61,497 bases of DNA, taken from the NCBI RefSeq assembly GCF_011045015.1, contig NZ_JAAKZY010000036.1:1-61497 (forward strand), in the 5' to 3' direction. A program made the position numbers and the translations under genes. The DNA comes from Streptomyces scabichelini. Lineage in GTDB: Bacteria; Actinomycetota; Actinomycetes; Streptomycetales; Streptomycetaceae. The notes beneath the pieces are model-generated. The model was given only the letters and a program-made list of their open reading frames with translations. It was not told where the DNA came from and did not search any database. Below are positions 1-8,168 of the stretch, one piece after another (the first letter of the stretch is position 1; the number at the start of each line of letters is the position of its first letter).

Positions 1-1347
1 GGGGGTGCGGGGCTGGCAGGTCATGTGGAGGGTGCTGGGGCGTACGGTCGCGCGGGCCACGGGGCGGACGCGCTGTCCGGGGGTGAGCTGGAGCCGCCAG
101 CTGCGGATGAGTGTGGCGAGCGCCGTGGTGATCTCGGCCTGGGCGAAGCGGTCACCGATGCACTTGTGCTTGCCCGCGCCGAAGGGCAGGAACGCCCCCT
201 CGGCGAGGCGGTCCTGGCTCTTGTCCAGCCAGCGGTCGGGGTCGAAGCGCAGTGGGTCGGGGAACAGTGCGGGATCGCGGTGCAGGGCGTGCTGGCAGTA
301 GGCGAGTTCGGTGTCGGCCGGGATCTCCCACGCGCCCAGGCGGGTGGGGGTGAGGGTGCGGCGGGTGACGAGCCAGCCGGTGTGGTGCAGGCGCAGGGTC
401 TCGGTGATGACCCGGCCGAGGTAGGGCAGATGGCTGAGGTCGTCGAAGGTGACGGGCCGCTCGCCGAGAACGTCGGCGAGTTCGCGCTGGACGTTTTCCT
501 CGATGGCCGGGTGGCGGGCGAGTTCGTACAGCACCCAGGACAGCACGGAGGCGGTGGTCTCCGTGCCGGCCACCGCCAGGGTCAGGATCTCCGAGCAGAT
601 CTGATGGGCCGTCAGTGGCTGTCCGGTGGCCTCGTCCTGCGCGTCCAGCAGCATGGACAGCATGTCGCCGCCCTCGCGGGCGGAGGCGCGCAGGTCGGTG
701 ACGGCCTCACCGATGGTGGCGCGTACCGCGTCGCGGGCGGCGGTGAAGCGCCGGTTGGCGGGCAGCGGCAGTTTCTCCGCCCAGTCCGGCAGCATGATGC
801 GGGTCCCGACGCCGTTCATGACCACCGACAGGTCACGGCGCAGCCGGCCAAAGGCGGCCGCATCGATGCTGGAGGAGAAGACGGTCGCGGCGAGCATGTC
901 GAGGGAGAGCTTGACCATCATCTCCCGTACGTCGATCACCTGGCCCGGTCTGAGGTGGGCCATGGCGGCGGTGACCTCCTCGCGCATGAGGTCGACGTAC
1001 CGAGTGATCTCGGTGTGGCGGAAGGCGGGCTGCAGCTGGCGGCGCTTGCGGACGTGGTCCGTTCCCGCGGCGGTCACCACGCTGTCGCCCAGCAGCTGGC
1101 CCATCTTCTCGAAGAAGCGGCCCTTGTCGAGGGTTGGGGCGGCATCGACGAGCAGGGTGCGGATCAGTGCGGGATCGTTGACGACCAGGGTCGGCTGTGT
1201 GGGCTGCAGGCGGATTTCGACCAGTGGGCCGTAGCTGCGGAGGGAGGCGATGAAGGCGAGGTTGTCGCGCATCAGCGGTATCGCATGGCCGAGCAGCGGG
1301 AGCGAACCCGCCGCCTTGGGGATGGGGGGAGGGGGTGCGAGGGTCAC
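1..1347 (-). CDS. Cytochrome P450 (3' end cut by window edge)
   Basis: Heme-thiolate monooxygenase that would oxidise a small lipophilic substrate using electrons from ferredoxin or another partner; none is encoded nearby. The reading frame opens at a GTG at 1347 and stays open to base 1, giving 449 residues without a stop, so probably only a few residues are missing. Visible motifs are the I-helix AGTETT (about 260-265), the K-helix E316-T-L-R319, and the heme-binding FGAGKHKCIG with the proximal cysteine at about 396. The proline-rich start (PPPPIPKAAGSLPLLGH) is typical of the family. The sequence resembles terpene-biosynthesis P450s in style, but no terpene cyclase lies in the window, so the substrate is unknown. 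Confidence 0.93.
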   Translation of the reverse strand, partial: MTLAPPPPIPKAAGSLPLLGHAIPLMRDNLAFIASLRSYGPLVEIRLQPTQPTLVVNDPALIRTLLVDAAPTLDKGRFFEKMGQLLGDSVVTAAGTDHVRKRRQLQPAFRHTEITRYVDLMREEVTAAMAHLRPGQVIDVREMMVKLSLDMLAATVFSSSIDAAAFGRLRRDLSVVMNGVGTRIMLPDWAEKLPLPANRRFTAARDAVRATIGEAVTDLRASAREGGDMLSMLLDAQDEATGQPLTAHQICSEILTLAVAGTETTASVLSWVLYELARHPAIEENVQRELADVLGERPVTFDDLSHLPYLGRVITETLRLHHTGWLVTRRTLTPTRLGAWEIPADTELAYCQHALHRDPALFPDPLRFDPDRWLDKSQDRLAEGAFLPFGAGKHKCIGDRFAQAEITTALATLIRSWRLQLTPGQRVRPVARATVRPSTLHMTCQPRTP

Positions 1348-1585
1348 GGTCGGTCCCTTCAGAGGACAACACCGTGATCACTGCCCAGCGGCGGCCCGTG
1401 GACAATCCCGCATCAGGCGTGGTAAGGGCCACGTGCGGGTCGTACGGAGATCTGCCGACGGGCGACGAGCGACGGGCCCGTACGCGTACGGCCTGCCGAT
1501 CCACCGCTCGGACCACAGAGGACGCACCGCCGCAGTCGACGTGCGGCACTGGCCCAGATCGGTCCCCTCGTCCTACAGCAGTGAC

Positions 1586-1634
1586 CAGCGGGGTCGTGTG
1601 CCGCACTTGGCCCGTGCGGCACACGACCCTGCTG
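1586..1634. terminator. Strong hairpin, likely terminator of the NmrA gene
   Basis: A perfect 16-bp inverted repeat (arms 1591-1606 and 1614-1629, starting GGGTCGTGTG) encloses a 7-base loop. It extends by four more pairs (1586-1589 with 1631-1634) past a G-T mismatch. It lies between the stop of the leftward NmrA gene and the leftward P450 gene, as expected of a terminator insulating the P450. No U-tract follows, which is usual in Streptomyces. An operator role is possible but less likely at this size. Confidence 0.6.
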
Positions 1635-1761
1635 TGAGTGCTCCCGGGCCGCAGCCCATCCACTACGACGGAGTCACCCCGGCTTCGTCGCCAGCGGTGG
1701 CGGACGCGGTCGTCGCCGGTGGTGCGGATCCTTCCACGCCCGTTCACGCGTCCCGCCCAAG

Positions 1762-1813
1762 TGTCCTGTCCACGTGACCCGTCGAGGTCGCCCGTCCAGG
1801 TGGCCCGTCCACG
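1762..1813. repeat. Four degenerate 13-bp tandem repeats
   Basis: Four consecutive 13-bp units of the form TGNCCCGTCCAGG occupy 1762-1774, 1775-1787, 1788-1800 and 1801-1813, just downstream of the NmrA stop codon. Units differ by two to four bases. The remainder of the gap 1348-1826 shows no recognisable coding fragment. Confidence 0.5.
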
Positions 1814-1826
1814 TGTGACGTGGTGG

Positions 1827-2684
1827 CTACGCCGTGATCACGGGGGACTGTGCCGTGAAGGCGTCCCCGTGCTCCGCGGCCCACTGTTCGAAGGTGCGGG
1901 CCGGGCGGCCGGTGACCTGCTCGACGGTGTCGGCGACGGTACGGCCCACCTCCGGGGTGTTCCCGTACGCCTCGAGCAGGAAGCCGATCACGTCCTGCGG
2001 GTGGCCCGCCGCCCGCCACTGCGCGACGGCCTGTTCCTCGGTCAGCTCGACCAAGGTGATCTCCCGGCCGCGGGCGGCGGCGATCGTCGCCACCTTGTCG
2101 CCGACGCTCAGCAGCTCGGGGCCGGTGATCACGTACTCCTGGCCCCCGTGGCCCTCCTCGGTGAGCGCGACCGCGGCGACGGCGCCGATGTCGCCCTCGT
2201 GGACCATGGCGCTCAGCCGGGAGACGAACGGCTCGCGGACTTCACCCGAGGCCACGATCCCCTCCGCCCACTCCAGGGCGTTGGCCATGAACTCCACCGG
2301 CATGAGGACGGTCCAGTCCACACCGGCCTCGGCCCGCACGGCGTCCTCCAGCAGGGACGGCCCGCCGCCGTGCAGCACGGTGACCCGGCGTACGCCGGCC
2401 GAGCGAGCCAGCTCAAGGATCCGCGGGCCGGTCTCCAGCGGGGCGAAGTAGGCGCCGCCGAACGTGATCAGATGGAGGCCGGTGACACCCTCCAAGGCCG
2501 GGATCAGGCTGTCGGGTTCGGTCAGGTCGCCCTGGACGACCTCGACACCGACGGGGAGTGCGGCCCTGGTCGCATCCCGCGTGAGGGCGCGGACCGCGTG
2601 GCCTCGGGCGAGCAGTTCGGCGACGACCTGACGGCCGACGGTTCCGGTGGCGCCGGTGACAAGAATCTTCTGCGTCTGTGTCAT
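1827..2684 (-). CDS. NmrA-like NAD(P)-binding reductase (atypical SDR)
   Basis: A 285-residue Rossmann-fold protein of the NmrA/atypical SDR family, likely cytoplasmic and able to bind NAD(P)H. The N-terminus (MTQTQKILVTGATGTVGRQV) carries the GATGTVG dinucleotide-binding loop within the first 20 residues, and the length fits single-domain relatives. The ATG at 2684 is chosen because family members start a few residues before the beta-strand; an in-frame extension to 2780 is unlike the family. It stands alone on its strand with a palindrome just upstream (2703-2727). The Tyr-x-x-x-Lys pair of classical SDRs is not evident, so it may be a quinone reductase or a redox sensor. The substrate is unknown. 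Confidence 0.88.
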   Translation of the reverse strand: MTQTQKILVTGATGTVGRQVVAELLARGHAVRALTRDATRAALPVGVEVVQGDLTEPDSLIPALEGVTGLHLITFGGAYFAPLETGPRILELARSAGVRRVTVLHGGGPSLLEDAVRAEAGVDWTVLMPVEFMANALEWAEGIVASGEVREPFVSRLSAMVHEGDIGAVAAVALTEEGHGGQEYVITGPELLSVGDKVATIAAARGREITLVELTEEQAVAQWRAAGHPQDVIGFLLEAYGNTPEVGRTVADTVEQVTGRPARTFEQWAAEHGDAFTAQSPVITA

Positions 2685-2702
2685 GGCACGACTGTAGGAA
2701 GC

Positions 2703-2727
2703 CTTGCGGTCAGCTTCTGTCCGCAAG
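2703..2727. promoter_or_regulatory. Palindrome upstream of the NmrA gene, candidate operator
   Basis: An 11-3-11 inverted repeat with one mismatch (CTTGCGGTCAG, CTT, CTGTCCGCAAG) ends 19 bases before the NmrA start. Genes of this family are often controlled by a divergent HxlR or MarR regulator; here the divergent neighbour is not a regulator, so the binding protein must be encoded elsewhere. Confidence 0.5.
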
Positions 2728-2839
2728 CCTCGGGCCAGAAGCGTAGAGAATTGGGTTCTCAGAGAGTTCTGAGAGAGCACGGCCTGTCTTCAAGGGCCGC
2801 AACGGGTTCAACTGTGGCGATGCGGCCGAATGGTGCGTC

Positions 2840-3244
2840 ATGAACGGCGACAGCACGGTACGAAGCGTCCGTGAGGCGTGGCGGGATCTCCTCGAGGAGT
2901 TCCGCCCACCGCATTCCGACTCCGACCCGTACACCCCCGCCATGTGGGCCCTGCTGCAGGTCGCGGTCCGCGACCCGTTGCTGAGCACCCTCTATCCAGG
3001 GCTGTCGACGACCATGCTGACCCTCTCCCGGTTCGACGACTACCGCCTGCGGGACGGCGAATGCTTCCCTGTCATCGGCGCCGCAGCAGGGGAGTTCGGC
3101 GTGAGCGCCTACCCCGTCAGTGAGGACAACCTTCTCCTCGTCACCAGCGATCCCGCACAGGCGGTCACCCTGGCCGCCCGCCTCATCCGCGACCGACTCC
3201 ACGCCATCGCAGCCTCCGACGGCCGCGCTCCGTGGTCCGGCTGA
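2840..3244 (+). CDS. DUF6193-like small protein
   Basis: A 134-residue soluble protein with no signal peptide or membrane segment. A tryptophan-bearing helix near the start (VREAWRDLLEEF), a central stretch around LLSTLYPGLSTTMLTLSR, and a final helix (AVTLAARLIRDRL) recall the DUF6193 family, which is often found near natural-product genes; this assignment is from memory. No clear Shine-Dalgarno sequence precedes the ATG. It is divergent from the NmrA gene and shares the intergenic region that holds the 2703 palindrome. The function is unknown. Confidence 0.6.
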   Translation: MNGDSTVRSVREAWRDLLEEFRPPHSDSDPYTPAMWALLQVAVRDPLLSTLYPGLSTTMLTLSRFDDYRLRDGECFPVIGAAAGEFGVSAYPVSEDNLLLVTSDPAQAVTLAARLIRDRLHAIAASDGRAPWSG

Positions 3245-3389
3245 ACCGGACCTGTACCGCAGAGGTGCACCGACAGGGCAGGGATGCCTGGAGGGTACGC
3301 ACAGCGCCGGTCACCGTGCTGCGTTTATGGCGCCCCTGTCGGTTCGTACCAACGAGCCGTGCGCGGACACTGTGTCAGTGGTTGCCCTG

Positions 3390-3450
3390 CTCCCGGGGGA
3401 GTAGCAGCCGACTCCCGGCGGAGGATGCGGAAGGAGTCGGCCCTGCCTAC
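3390..3450 (+). promoter_or_regulatory. Conserved promoter/operator block before the esterase (copy 1)
   Basis: This block holds CTCCCGGGGGAG (3390-3401), GACTCCCGGCGG (3410-3421) and an 8-bp inverted repeat CCGACTCC/GGAGTCGG (3408-3415 and 3433-3440). A closely similar block lies at 8870-8910 before a broken ABC/esterase gene. In other Streptomyces such blocks precede ABC-transporter ATPase genes, with a start reading MTEAR; here a degraded GTGACCGAGGTG at 3460 looks like the relic of such a start. The two-component pair at 6993-8830 carries CTCCCGCGGGAG upstream and may be the regulator. The rest of 3245-3593 has no coding sign. Confidence 0.45.
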
Positions 3451-3593
3451 CGTCACGGACGTGACCGAGGTGCGCGGGCCCGTCACGCGACCGACACACC
3501 TGGTCTGCCGTCGCTCGGCTTCCGGACCTTGTGCGCCTGGTCCGGCCACCGGCTGCCCCTCGGTGCCGAAGTCCGTCCTGTGGAGGGAACACC

Positions 3594-4769
3594 ATGGCCC
3601 AGAAACACCTGCGACTGGTGAGGCGGCTCGCCTCGGCGCTCGCGGCGGTCCTCCTGCTGTCCGGTGTGTCCGCTGTCCATGCTGTCGGCAGTGCCCCGCA
3701 GCACGGCGCCCGTGTCGTTGCCGAGGAGCGGGCGGGACCCCGTCTGGTCGACCTCACGATCGACTCGCCCGCGCTGGGCCGGACGGCGAAGGTGCGGCTG
3801 CTGACTCCCGACGGCTGGGAGAAACGACGGCCCGGGGAGCGCTGGCCGACGATCTACCTGCTGGTCGGCGGCGACGGCAACTACCGGGCCTGGACGGAGG
3901 ATTACGACTCCGGCATTCAGCGGCGTCCTGAACTGCGCGACGTCCTCGTCGTGATGCCCGAGATGCCACTGTTCGGCTTCTACAGCGACTGGTTCAACGG
4001 CGGCCGGGGCGGGCCGCCGGCAGTGGAGAGCTTCCATCTGAGGGAGATGCTTCCACTGCTGGAGCGGGATTACGGTGCGGGGTTCCGGCGCGTGGCCGCG
4101 GGCGAGTCCCAGGGCGGCTTCGGAGCCTTGTCGTACGCGGCGCGCCATCCCGGACTGTTCCGGGCGGTCGCCAGCTACAGCGGCTTCGTCCACCCGTTGC
4201 AGCACCCGCACGCTGTCCGGGCCGCGATGACCTATCTGGGCCTCGACTGGAAGGCATTGTGGGGCGATCCGGTCACCCAGCGTGCCAACTGGCAGGCGCA
4301 CGACCCGTATTACCTGGCCGAGCAGCTGCACCGCATCCCCGTCCATCTCTCCAGCGGCGACGGCAGGGCAGGCGTCCTCGATCCGCCCGGGGTGGAACCC
4401 GACCCCGACGTGCCCGGCTTGGAGGACCCGGCCGACCCGTTCCCCACCGACGCCATCTCCCCGACCGAGACGCTGATGGAACGCGAGTCGCGTGCGCTCA
4501 GCCGGCGCCTGCAGTCGGTCGGCGCTCATGTGACCACGCACTTCTACGCGGGCACGCACTCCCCGCCCTACTGGGCACGAGAGTGGAACCGCTCCCTGCC
4601 CATGCTGCTCCGCGCCCTGCACGGTGCTGGGCCGGGAAGCCGGCCGACCCAGGCCGTCGAGCGGGCCGGGGCATGGGCCGGGGCCGGTGTCCTTGGCCAT
4701 GCCCTGCCGCCGCTCCCGGGGGTTCCAGCCGCGCGTCGGGGGCCTTCAGGGATCGGGGAGGGCGGCTGA
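3594..4769 (+). CDS. Secreted alpha/beta-hydrolase esterase (antigen 85/esterase D type)
   Basis: A 391-residue exported serine hydrolase. The ATG at 3594 follows GGAGG at 3582. Residues 1-31 form a signal peptide: charged start, hydrophobic core ALAAVLLLSGVSAVHA, Ala-x-Ala type end. The nucleophile elbow is GESQGGFG (Ser172), the general-base histidine is in AGTHSPPYW (about His322), and acidic residues between 250 and 300 could complete the triad. The layout matches the putative esterase family that includes mycolyltransferases and tributyrin esterases. A Gly/Ala/Pro-rich tail of about 45 residues after the last core segment is unusual and may be unstructured. A truncated relative lies at 8943-9250. 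The natural substrate is unknown. Confidence 0.88.
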   Translation: MAQKHLRLVRRLASALAAVLLLSGVSAVHAVGSAPQHGARVVAEERAGPRLVDLTIDSPALGRTAKVRLLTPDGWEKRRPGERWPTIYLLVGGDGNYRAWTEDYDSGIQRRPELRDVLVVMPEMPLFGFYSDWFNGGRGGPPAVESFHLREMLPLLERDYGAGFRRVAAGESQGGFGALSYAARHPGLFRAVASYSGFVHPLQHPHAVRAAMTYLGLDWKALWGDPVTQRANWQAHDPYYLAEQLHRIPVHLSSGDGRAGVLDPPGVEPDPDVPGLEDPADPFPTDAISPTETLMERESRALSRRLQSVGAHVTTHFYAGTHSPPYWAREWNRSLPMLLRALHGAGPGSRPTQAVERAGAWAGAGVLGHALPPLPGVPAARRGPSGIGEGG

Positions 4770-4858
4770 GCTGCCGCAATGATGGGCGAGTTGGTGGTCG
4801 CCGACCCGATTCGGACCCGATTCGGAGAGGCGGGCCCGGCGGCGTGGTCGGACCGGTG

Positions 4859-5434
4859 TCAGACGTTCACGCCGAAGTCGGAGGCGATGCCCGCGAGACC
4901 GGAGGCGTACCCCTGGCCGACCGCGCGGAACTTCCACTCCGCGCCGTTGCGGTACAGCTCGCCGAAGACCATGGCCGTCTCGGTGGAGGCGTCCTCGGAC
5001 AGGTCGTAGCGGGCGATCTCGGCGCCGCCCGCCTGGTTGACGACGCGGATGAACGCGTTGCGGACCTGGCCGAAGCTCTGGCCGCGGTTCGCGGCGTCGT
5101 GGATGGAGACCGGGAAGGTGATCCGGTCGATCTCGGCAGGCACGGCGGCGAGGTTCACCTTGACGGCCTCGTCGTCGCCCTCGCCCTCGCCGGTGAGGTT
5201 GTCGCCGGTGTGCTCGACGGAACCGTCCGGGCTTTTCAGGTTGTTGTAGAAGACGAAGTGCTGGTCGGAGAGCACCTTGCCGGAGGCGTCGAGCAACAGG
5301 GCGGAGGCGTCGAGGTCGAAGTCGGTGCCGGTGGTACTGCGCACGTCCCAGCCCAGGCCGACCAGTACGGCGGTCAGGCCCGGTGCCTCCTTGCTGAGCG
5401 AGACGTTACCGCCCTTGGCCAGGGAAACTCCCAC
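4859..5434 (-). CDS. terD: TerD-family stress protein
   Basis: A 191-residue member of the TerD/CABP family of calcium-binding tellurite-resistance proteins, soluble and single-domain. The start [20 protein letters not shown], the acidic [15 protein letters not shown] segment, the [12 protein letters not shown] loop and the [14 protein letters not shown] segment are family hallmarks; the acidic clusters bind calcium in characterised members. The GTG start at 5434 is preceded by GAAGGAG at good spacing. Streptomyces encodes many TerD paralogues tied to stress, sporulation and secretion. This copy is alone, without TerB, TerC or TerZ neighbours. Its leader holds a hairpin and a palindrome. Confidence 0.95.
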   Translation of the reverse strand: MGVSLAKGGNVSLSKEAPGLTAVLVGLGWDVRSTTGTDFDLDASALLLDASGKVLSDQHFVFYNNLKSPDGSVEHTGDNLTGEGEGDDEAVKVNLAAVPAEIDRITFPVSIHDAANRGQSFGQVRNAFIRVVNQAGGAEIARYDLSEDASTETAMVFGELYRNGAEWKFRAVGQGYASGLAGIASDFGVNV

Positions 5435-5470
5435 GGTGTACTCCTTCTTCGCATGTGTTTCCGCATGTGT

Positions 5471-5521
5471 GGCGGGGTCCGCGGCGCGGACCCCGCCCTG
5501 AAATCTACGTCACTGTAGATT
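5471..5521 (-). promoter_or_regulatory. Hairpin and 7-6-7 palindrome in the terD leader
   Basis: A perfect 12-bp stem (GGCGGGGTCCGC at 5471-5482, GCGGACCCCGCC at 5486-5497) sits beside the perfect inverted repeat AATCTAC-N6-GTAGATT (5502-5521), both upstream of the leftward terD start. A direct repeat CGCATGTGT occurs twice at about 5450-5470. The palindrome is a candidate operator; the stem could shape the 5' leader of the transcript. Confidence 0.45.
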
Positions 5522-5678
5522 CGATTGGACCGTAATGGTGGTTCAAATGGCGGTTCAGTCGCGGGCAGTTGGCAAACAGGATGCGGTAGCCGATGCACCG
5601 TCAGGTCGAGGAGTTCCGCCGACAGCCGGCTGCCCATGCGTACCGGAGTCGCGCAGTGTCGGCGTCGCTACGATGGAT

Positions 5679-5691
5679 CACTTGTGAAGTG
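5679..5691 (+). promoter_or_regulatory. CACTTGTGAAGTG palindrome, candidate BlaI-type operator
   Basis: A perfect 5-3-5 inverted repeat 25 bases before the BlaI-family gene. BlaI/MecI/CopY repressors are normally autoregulated through short palindromes; this is the only one visible in this upstream region. Confidence 0.45.
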
Positions 5692-5716
5692 CGCTGCACC
5701 GGGAGGGAGACGGGGC

Positions 5717-6106
5717 GTGACGGATCACCGGCAGCGTCCGCGGCGGCGGGGGCAGGGTGAGCTGGAAGGGCTGGTCCTGTCGGCCCTGCGTGAGGCGGAG
5801 GGGCCGGCGACGGCCGGCTGGGTGCAGGAGCGCCTGGGCGGGGACCTCGCCTATACGACGGTGATCACGATCCTGACCCGGCTGCTGGCCAAGGGCGCGG
5901 TCACGCGCGAGCGTACGGGCCGGTCCTTCGCCTGGACGCCTGCCTCCGACCAGGCGGGCCTCGCGGCGAGAAAGATGCGCAAGGTTCTGGAGGCCGAGAA
6001 CGACCGGGAGGCGGTGCTGGCCAGCTTCGTCACCGGACTCGACCCCGATGACGAACGGCTGCTGCGCGAAGTACTGGGCCAGCCCAGGAGCGAAGGGGAA
6101 GACTGA
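5717..6106 (+). CDS. BlaI/MecI/CopY-family repressor
   Basis: A 129-residue winged-helix repressor. The segment VQERLGGDLAYTTVITILTRLLAKG (about 35-60, quoted in part as AYTTVITILTRL) is the recognition helix and wing region of the family, and the C-terminal helices (RKMRKVLEAENDREAV onward) form the dimerisation and cleavage region. The GTG at 5717 follows GGGAGG (5701-5706). The normal partner, an M56 membrane metalloprotease of BlaR1/MecR1 type, follows immediately but is decayed, so induced proteolysis by its own partner is unlikely and the protein may act as a constitutive repressor or answer another protease. Confidence 0.88.
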   Translation: MTDHRQRPRRRGQGELEGLVLSALREAEGPATAGWVQERLGGDLAYTTVITILTRLLAKGAVTRERTGRSFAWTPASDQAGLAARKMRKVLEAENDREAVLASFVTGLDPDDERLLREVLGQPRSEGED

Positions 6107-6360
6107 AGCCTCAGGGGGTGTTTGTCTTTCTGCCGCTGGTCCTGCGTTGACGGCGTGGCCGATCGCGCGCCTTGCCGAGCAGCATCTGCACCCGCGCACC
6201 GCTGCCCGGCTGCTGACCGGGGTGGCCGCGGTGATGGAGGTCCGCAGCACGGTCTGACGGCCGGTCGGATCGCGAGGTGCGGGAGGCGGTCCCGTACGAC
6301 GAGGCCGCCGGCCGGCGGACCATCCCCGCGCTGCTCGTGGTGGCAGTGGCCTGCGGCCGC
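6104..6360 (+). pseudogene. Decayed M56-family metallopeptidase (BlaR1-like) gene
   Basis: Fragments typical of the start of Streptomyces M56 membrane proteases appear in three frames: VFVFLPLVLR ending in a stop, then ARLAEQHLHPRTAARLLTG, then VREAVPYDEAAGRRTIPALL followed by VACGRTL. At least two frameshifts and one stop separate them, and the sequence after about 6360, including the expected HExxH zinc site, is missing. The gene directly follows the BlaI-type repressor, matching the usual repressor/protease pair. It is not functional as read. Confidence 0.65.
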
Positions 6361-6992
6361 ACGCTGCCCGCAGCGTTCATGGCGGTGGGTCTCGCGGCAT
6401 GGGCGGCAGCCGCGGGAACGGCGGTGTCCGCGATGGCGTCGGCGAACTCCGCCGTGACGATGGTGCTCATCCACCCGGTCAGCAGGCCCAACAGGGCGAC
6501 CCGCGGCCTTCCCGCACAGCCGACGGCCACAGGATGTGGAACACCTCGATCGCACCGCGGAGTTCGACACTGCCGGAGTCCGCCACGGCGGCCGTACCCC
6601 CGTCGATGCGGCGGTCCTCGAAGGTCACCTTGCTGCGACAGCCGTCGCCTCGCCCGGTAACCCGTCGGGATCCTGGTCGCGACGGGCGTAGCGGACAGGG
6701 TCTCAACCGGGAGCCCGTGGCGCTCCACCAGGCAGAACACGGCTTCGGTCCCGTTCGTCAAGGCCGCGGCACCGGTGCCTCCGCCTCGTGATGTGCCGCG
6801 CCGAACGGGAGGGATCGACTCCCGCGGGAGGGCCGAGAGCGCAATGCCGACCAGGCCATGCGGCGGTCCGGTTGCCCAGCGCTTGGGCTCCCAGGCTATG
6901 GCCCGTCAAGTCAGCATAGGCCTCCGAGAGTTGGCGGTCGGATACTCCCCTCGTCGTACGCGCTCCATGAGTGCGGCCCATATCGTGAGTTT
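6361..6992. other. Non-coding or decayed gap before the two-component pair
   Basis: No intact gene is supported. Short open stretches on both strands lack start signals and family motifs. A perfect 12-bp palindrome CTCCCGCGGGAG at 6819-6830 lies about 165 bases before the sensor kinase and shares the CTCCCnnGGGAG form with the block at 3390, so it may be an autoregulatory site. Confidence 0.4.
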
Positions 6993-8168
6993 GTGACCCC
7001 CACCGTGTTCTGGACGCGCCGCATCCCATGGCCTCTGCCGCCGCCGCTCGCGGACCTCGCGATCGCTGCGGTGGTGGCGTTGTTCACGGGCTCGGACGCG
7101 GCGGTCAACGACCCGGGACACCGGCAGGCGGACTGGGTGACCTGGCTGCTGTTCGCGGTCTCGGTCGGTGCGCTGCTGGTGCGCAGCCGGTGGCCGGTGG
7201 CCGTCGCGCTGGTGACCGGGGCGGCGTGTGCGGGGTGGGCGCTGTACGGGCACATCGGGGAGTTGTTGAATCTGCCAGTGATGGTCGCTTTGTACGCGGT
7301 GGCGGTGCAGGGAAACCGGCGCCGCACGGTCCGTACCGCGGTTGTCGCCGCGCTTGCCTCCGGGGTGGTCTCACTCATCGCGGGCATCGAGGTGGCACAG
7401 CCCCAGGGCGCCCCCATGCTGGAGATGCTGTGGCCGCTCGTACCTCTTCTGCTGGGTGAAGTGGTGCGCGGGCGGCGGGAGTTGCTGGGGGAGTACGCGA
7501 ACCGGGCCGTTCGTGCCGAGGCCGAGCGGGAGCGTGAGGCGCGGCGCAAGGTCGAGCAGGAGCGGGTGCGGATCGCGCGCGAGCTGCACGACGTGGTCGC
7601 GCACACCGTGTCGGCGATGACCGTGCAGGCCGGGCTGGCCTTGGACGCGTTCGATACGAGACCGGAACTGGCCCGGGAGGCGATGCGGCAGGTGCGTACG
7701 TCCGGCAAGGAGGCCGTACGGGAGCTGCGGTCCACGGTCGGGGTGCTCCGCGAAGACGGTGCGGCGCGGACGGATCCGGCACCACGGCTCGCGCAGCTCG
7801 GCGAGCTGGCCGAGCGGGTGCGTGGCGCCGGGGTGCGGGTGTCCTTGCGTACCGACACCGGTGGCCGTGAGCTGCCGCAGCTGGTGGAGTTGGCGGCGTA
7901 CCGCATCGTCCAGGAGGCGCTGACCAACGTGATCAAGCATGCCGAAGCCCGGCACGCGGCAGTCTGGGTCGCCCTCAACGGCGACCGGCTGGTGGTCGAG
8001 GTCACCGACGACGGGTCGGCGATGTCCCAGACCGGCAGCGGTGGCTACGGACTGGTCGGCATGCGCGAACGTGCCGTCTCCGTGGACGGCACCCTGCGGG
8101 CCGGGCCGTCGCCCGGCGGAGGCTGGCAGGTGCACGCGACGCTGCCCGTCGGTGGGAGCGCGGCATGA
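6993..8168 (+). CDS. DesK/NarX-type sensor histidine kinase
   Basis: A 391-residue membrane sensor of the HisKA_3 class. About five hydrophobic segments fill residues 10-160 with little extracellular loop, suggesting sensing in or at the membrane. A helical linker follows (EREREARRKVEQERVRIA), then the phosphoacceptor box RIARELHDVVAHTVSAMTVQ and a HATPase domain with the N-box EALTNVIKHAEA and glycine boxes DDGS and GGYGLVGMRER. The GTG at 6993 is the latest start that keeps the first hydrophobic segment; no clear ribosome site is present. The stop overlaps the response regulator start by four bases, so the two are translationally coupled. Confidence 0.92.
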   Translation: MTPTVFWTRRIPWPLPPPLADLAIAAVVALFTGSDAAVNDPGHRQADWVTWLLFAVSVGALLVRSRWPVAVALVTGAACAGWALYGHIGELLNLPVMVALYAVAVQGNRRRTVRTAVVAALASGVVSLIAGIEVAQPQGAPMLEMLWPLVPLLLGEVVRGRRELLGEYANRAVRAEAEREREARRKVEQERVRIARELHDVVAHTVSAMTVQAGLALDAFDTRPELAREAMRQVRTSGKEAVRELRSTVGVLREDGAARTDPAPRLAQLGELAERVRGAGVRVSLRTDTGGRELPQLVELAAYRIVQEALTNVIKHAEARHAAVWVALNGDRLVVEVTDDGSAMSQTGSGGYGLVGMRERAVSVDGTLRAGPSPGGGWQVHATLPVGGSAA

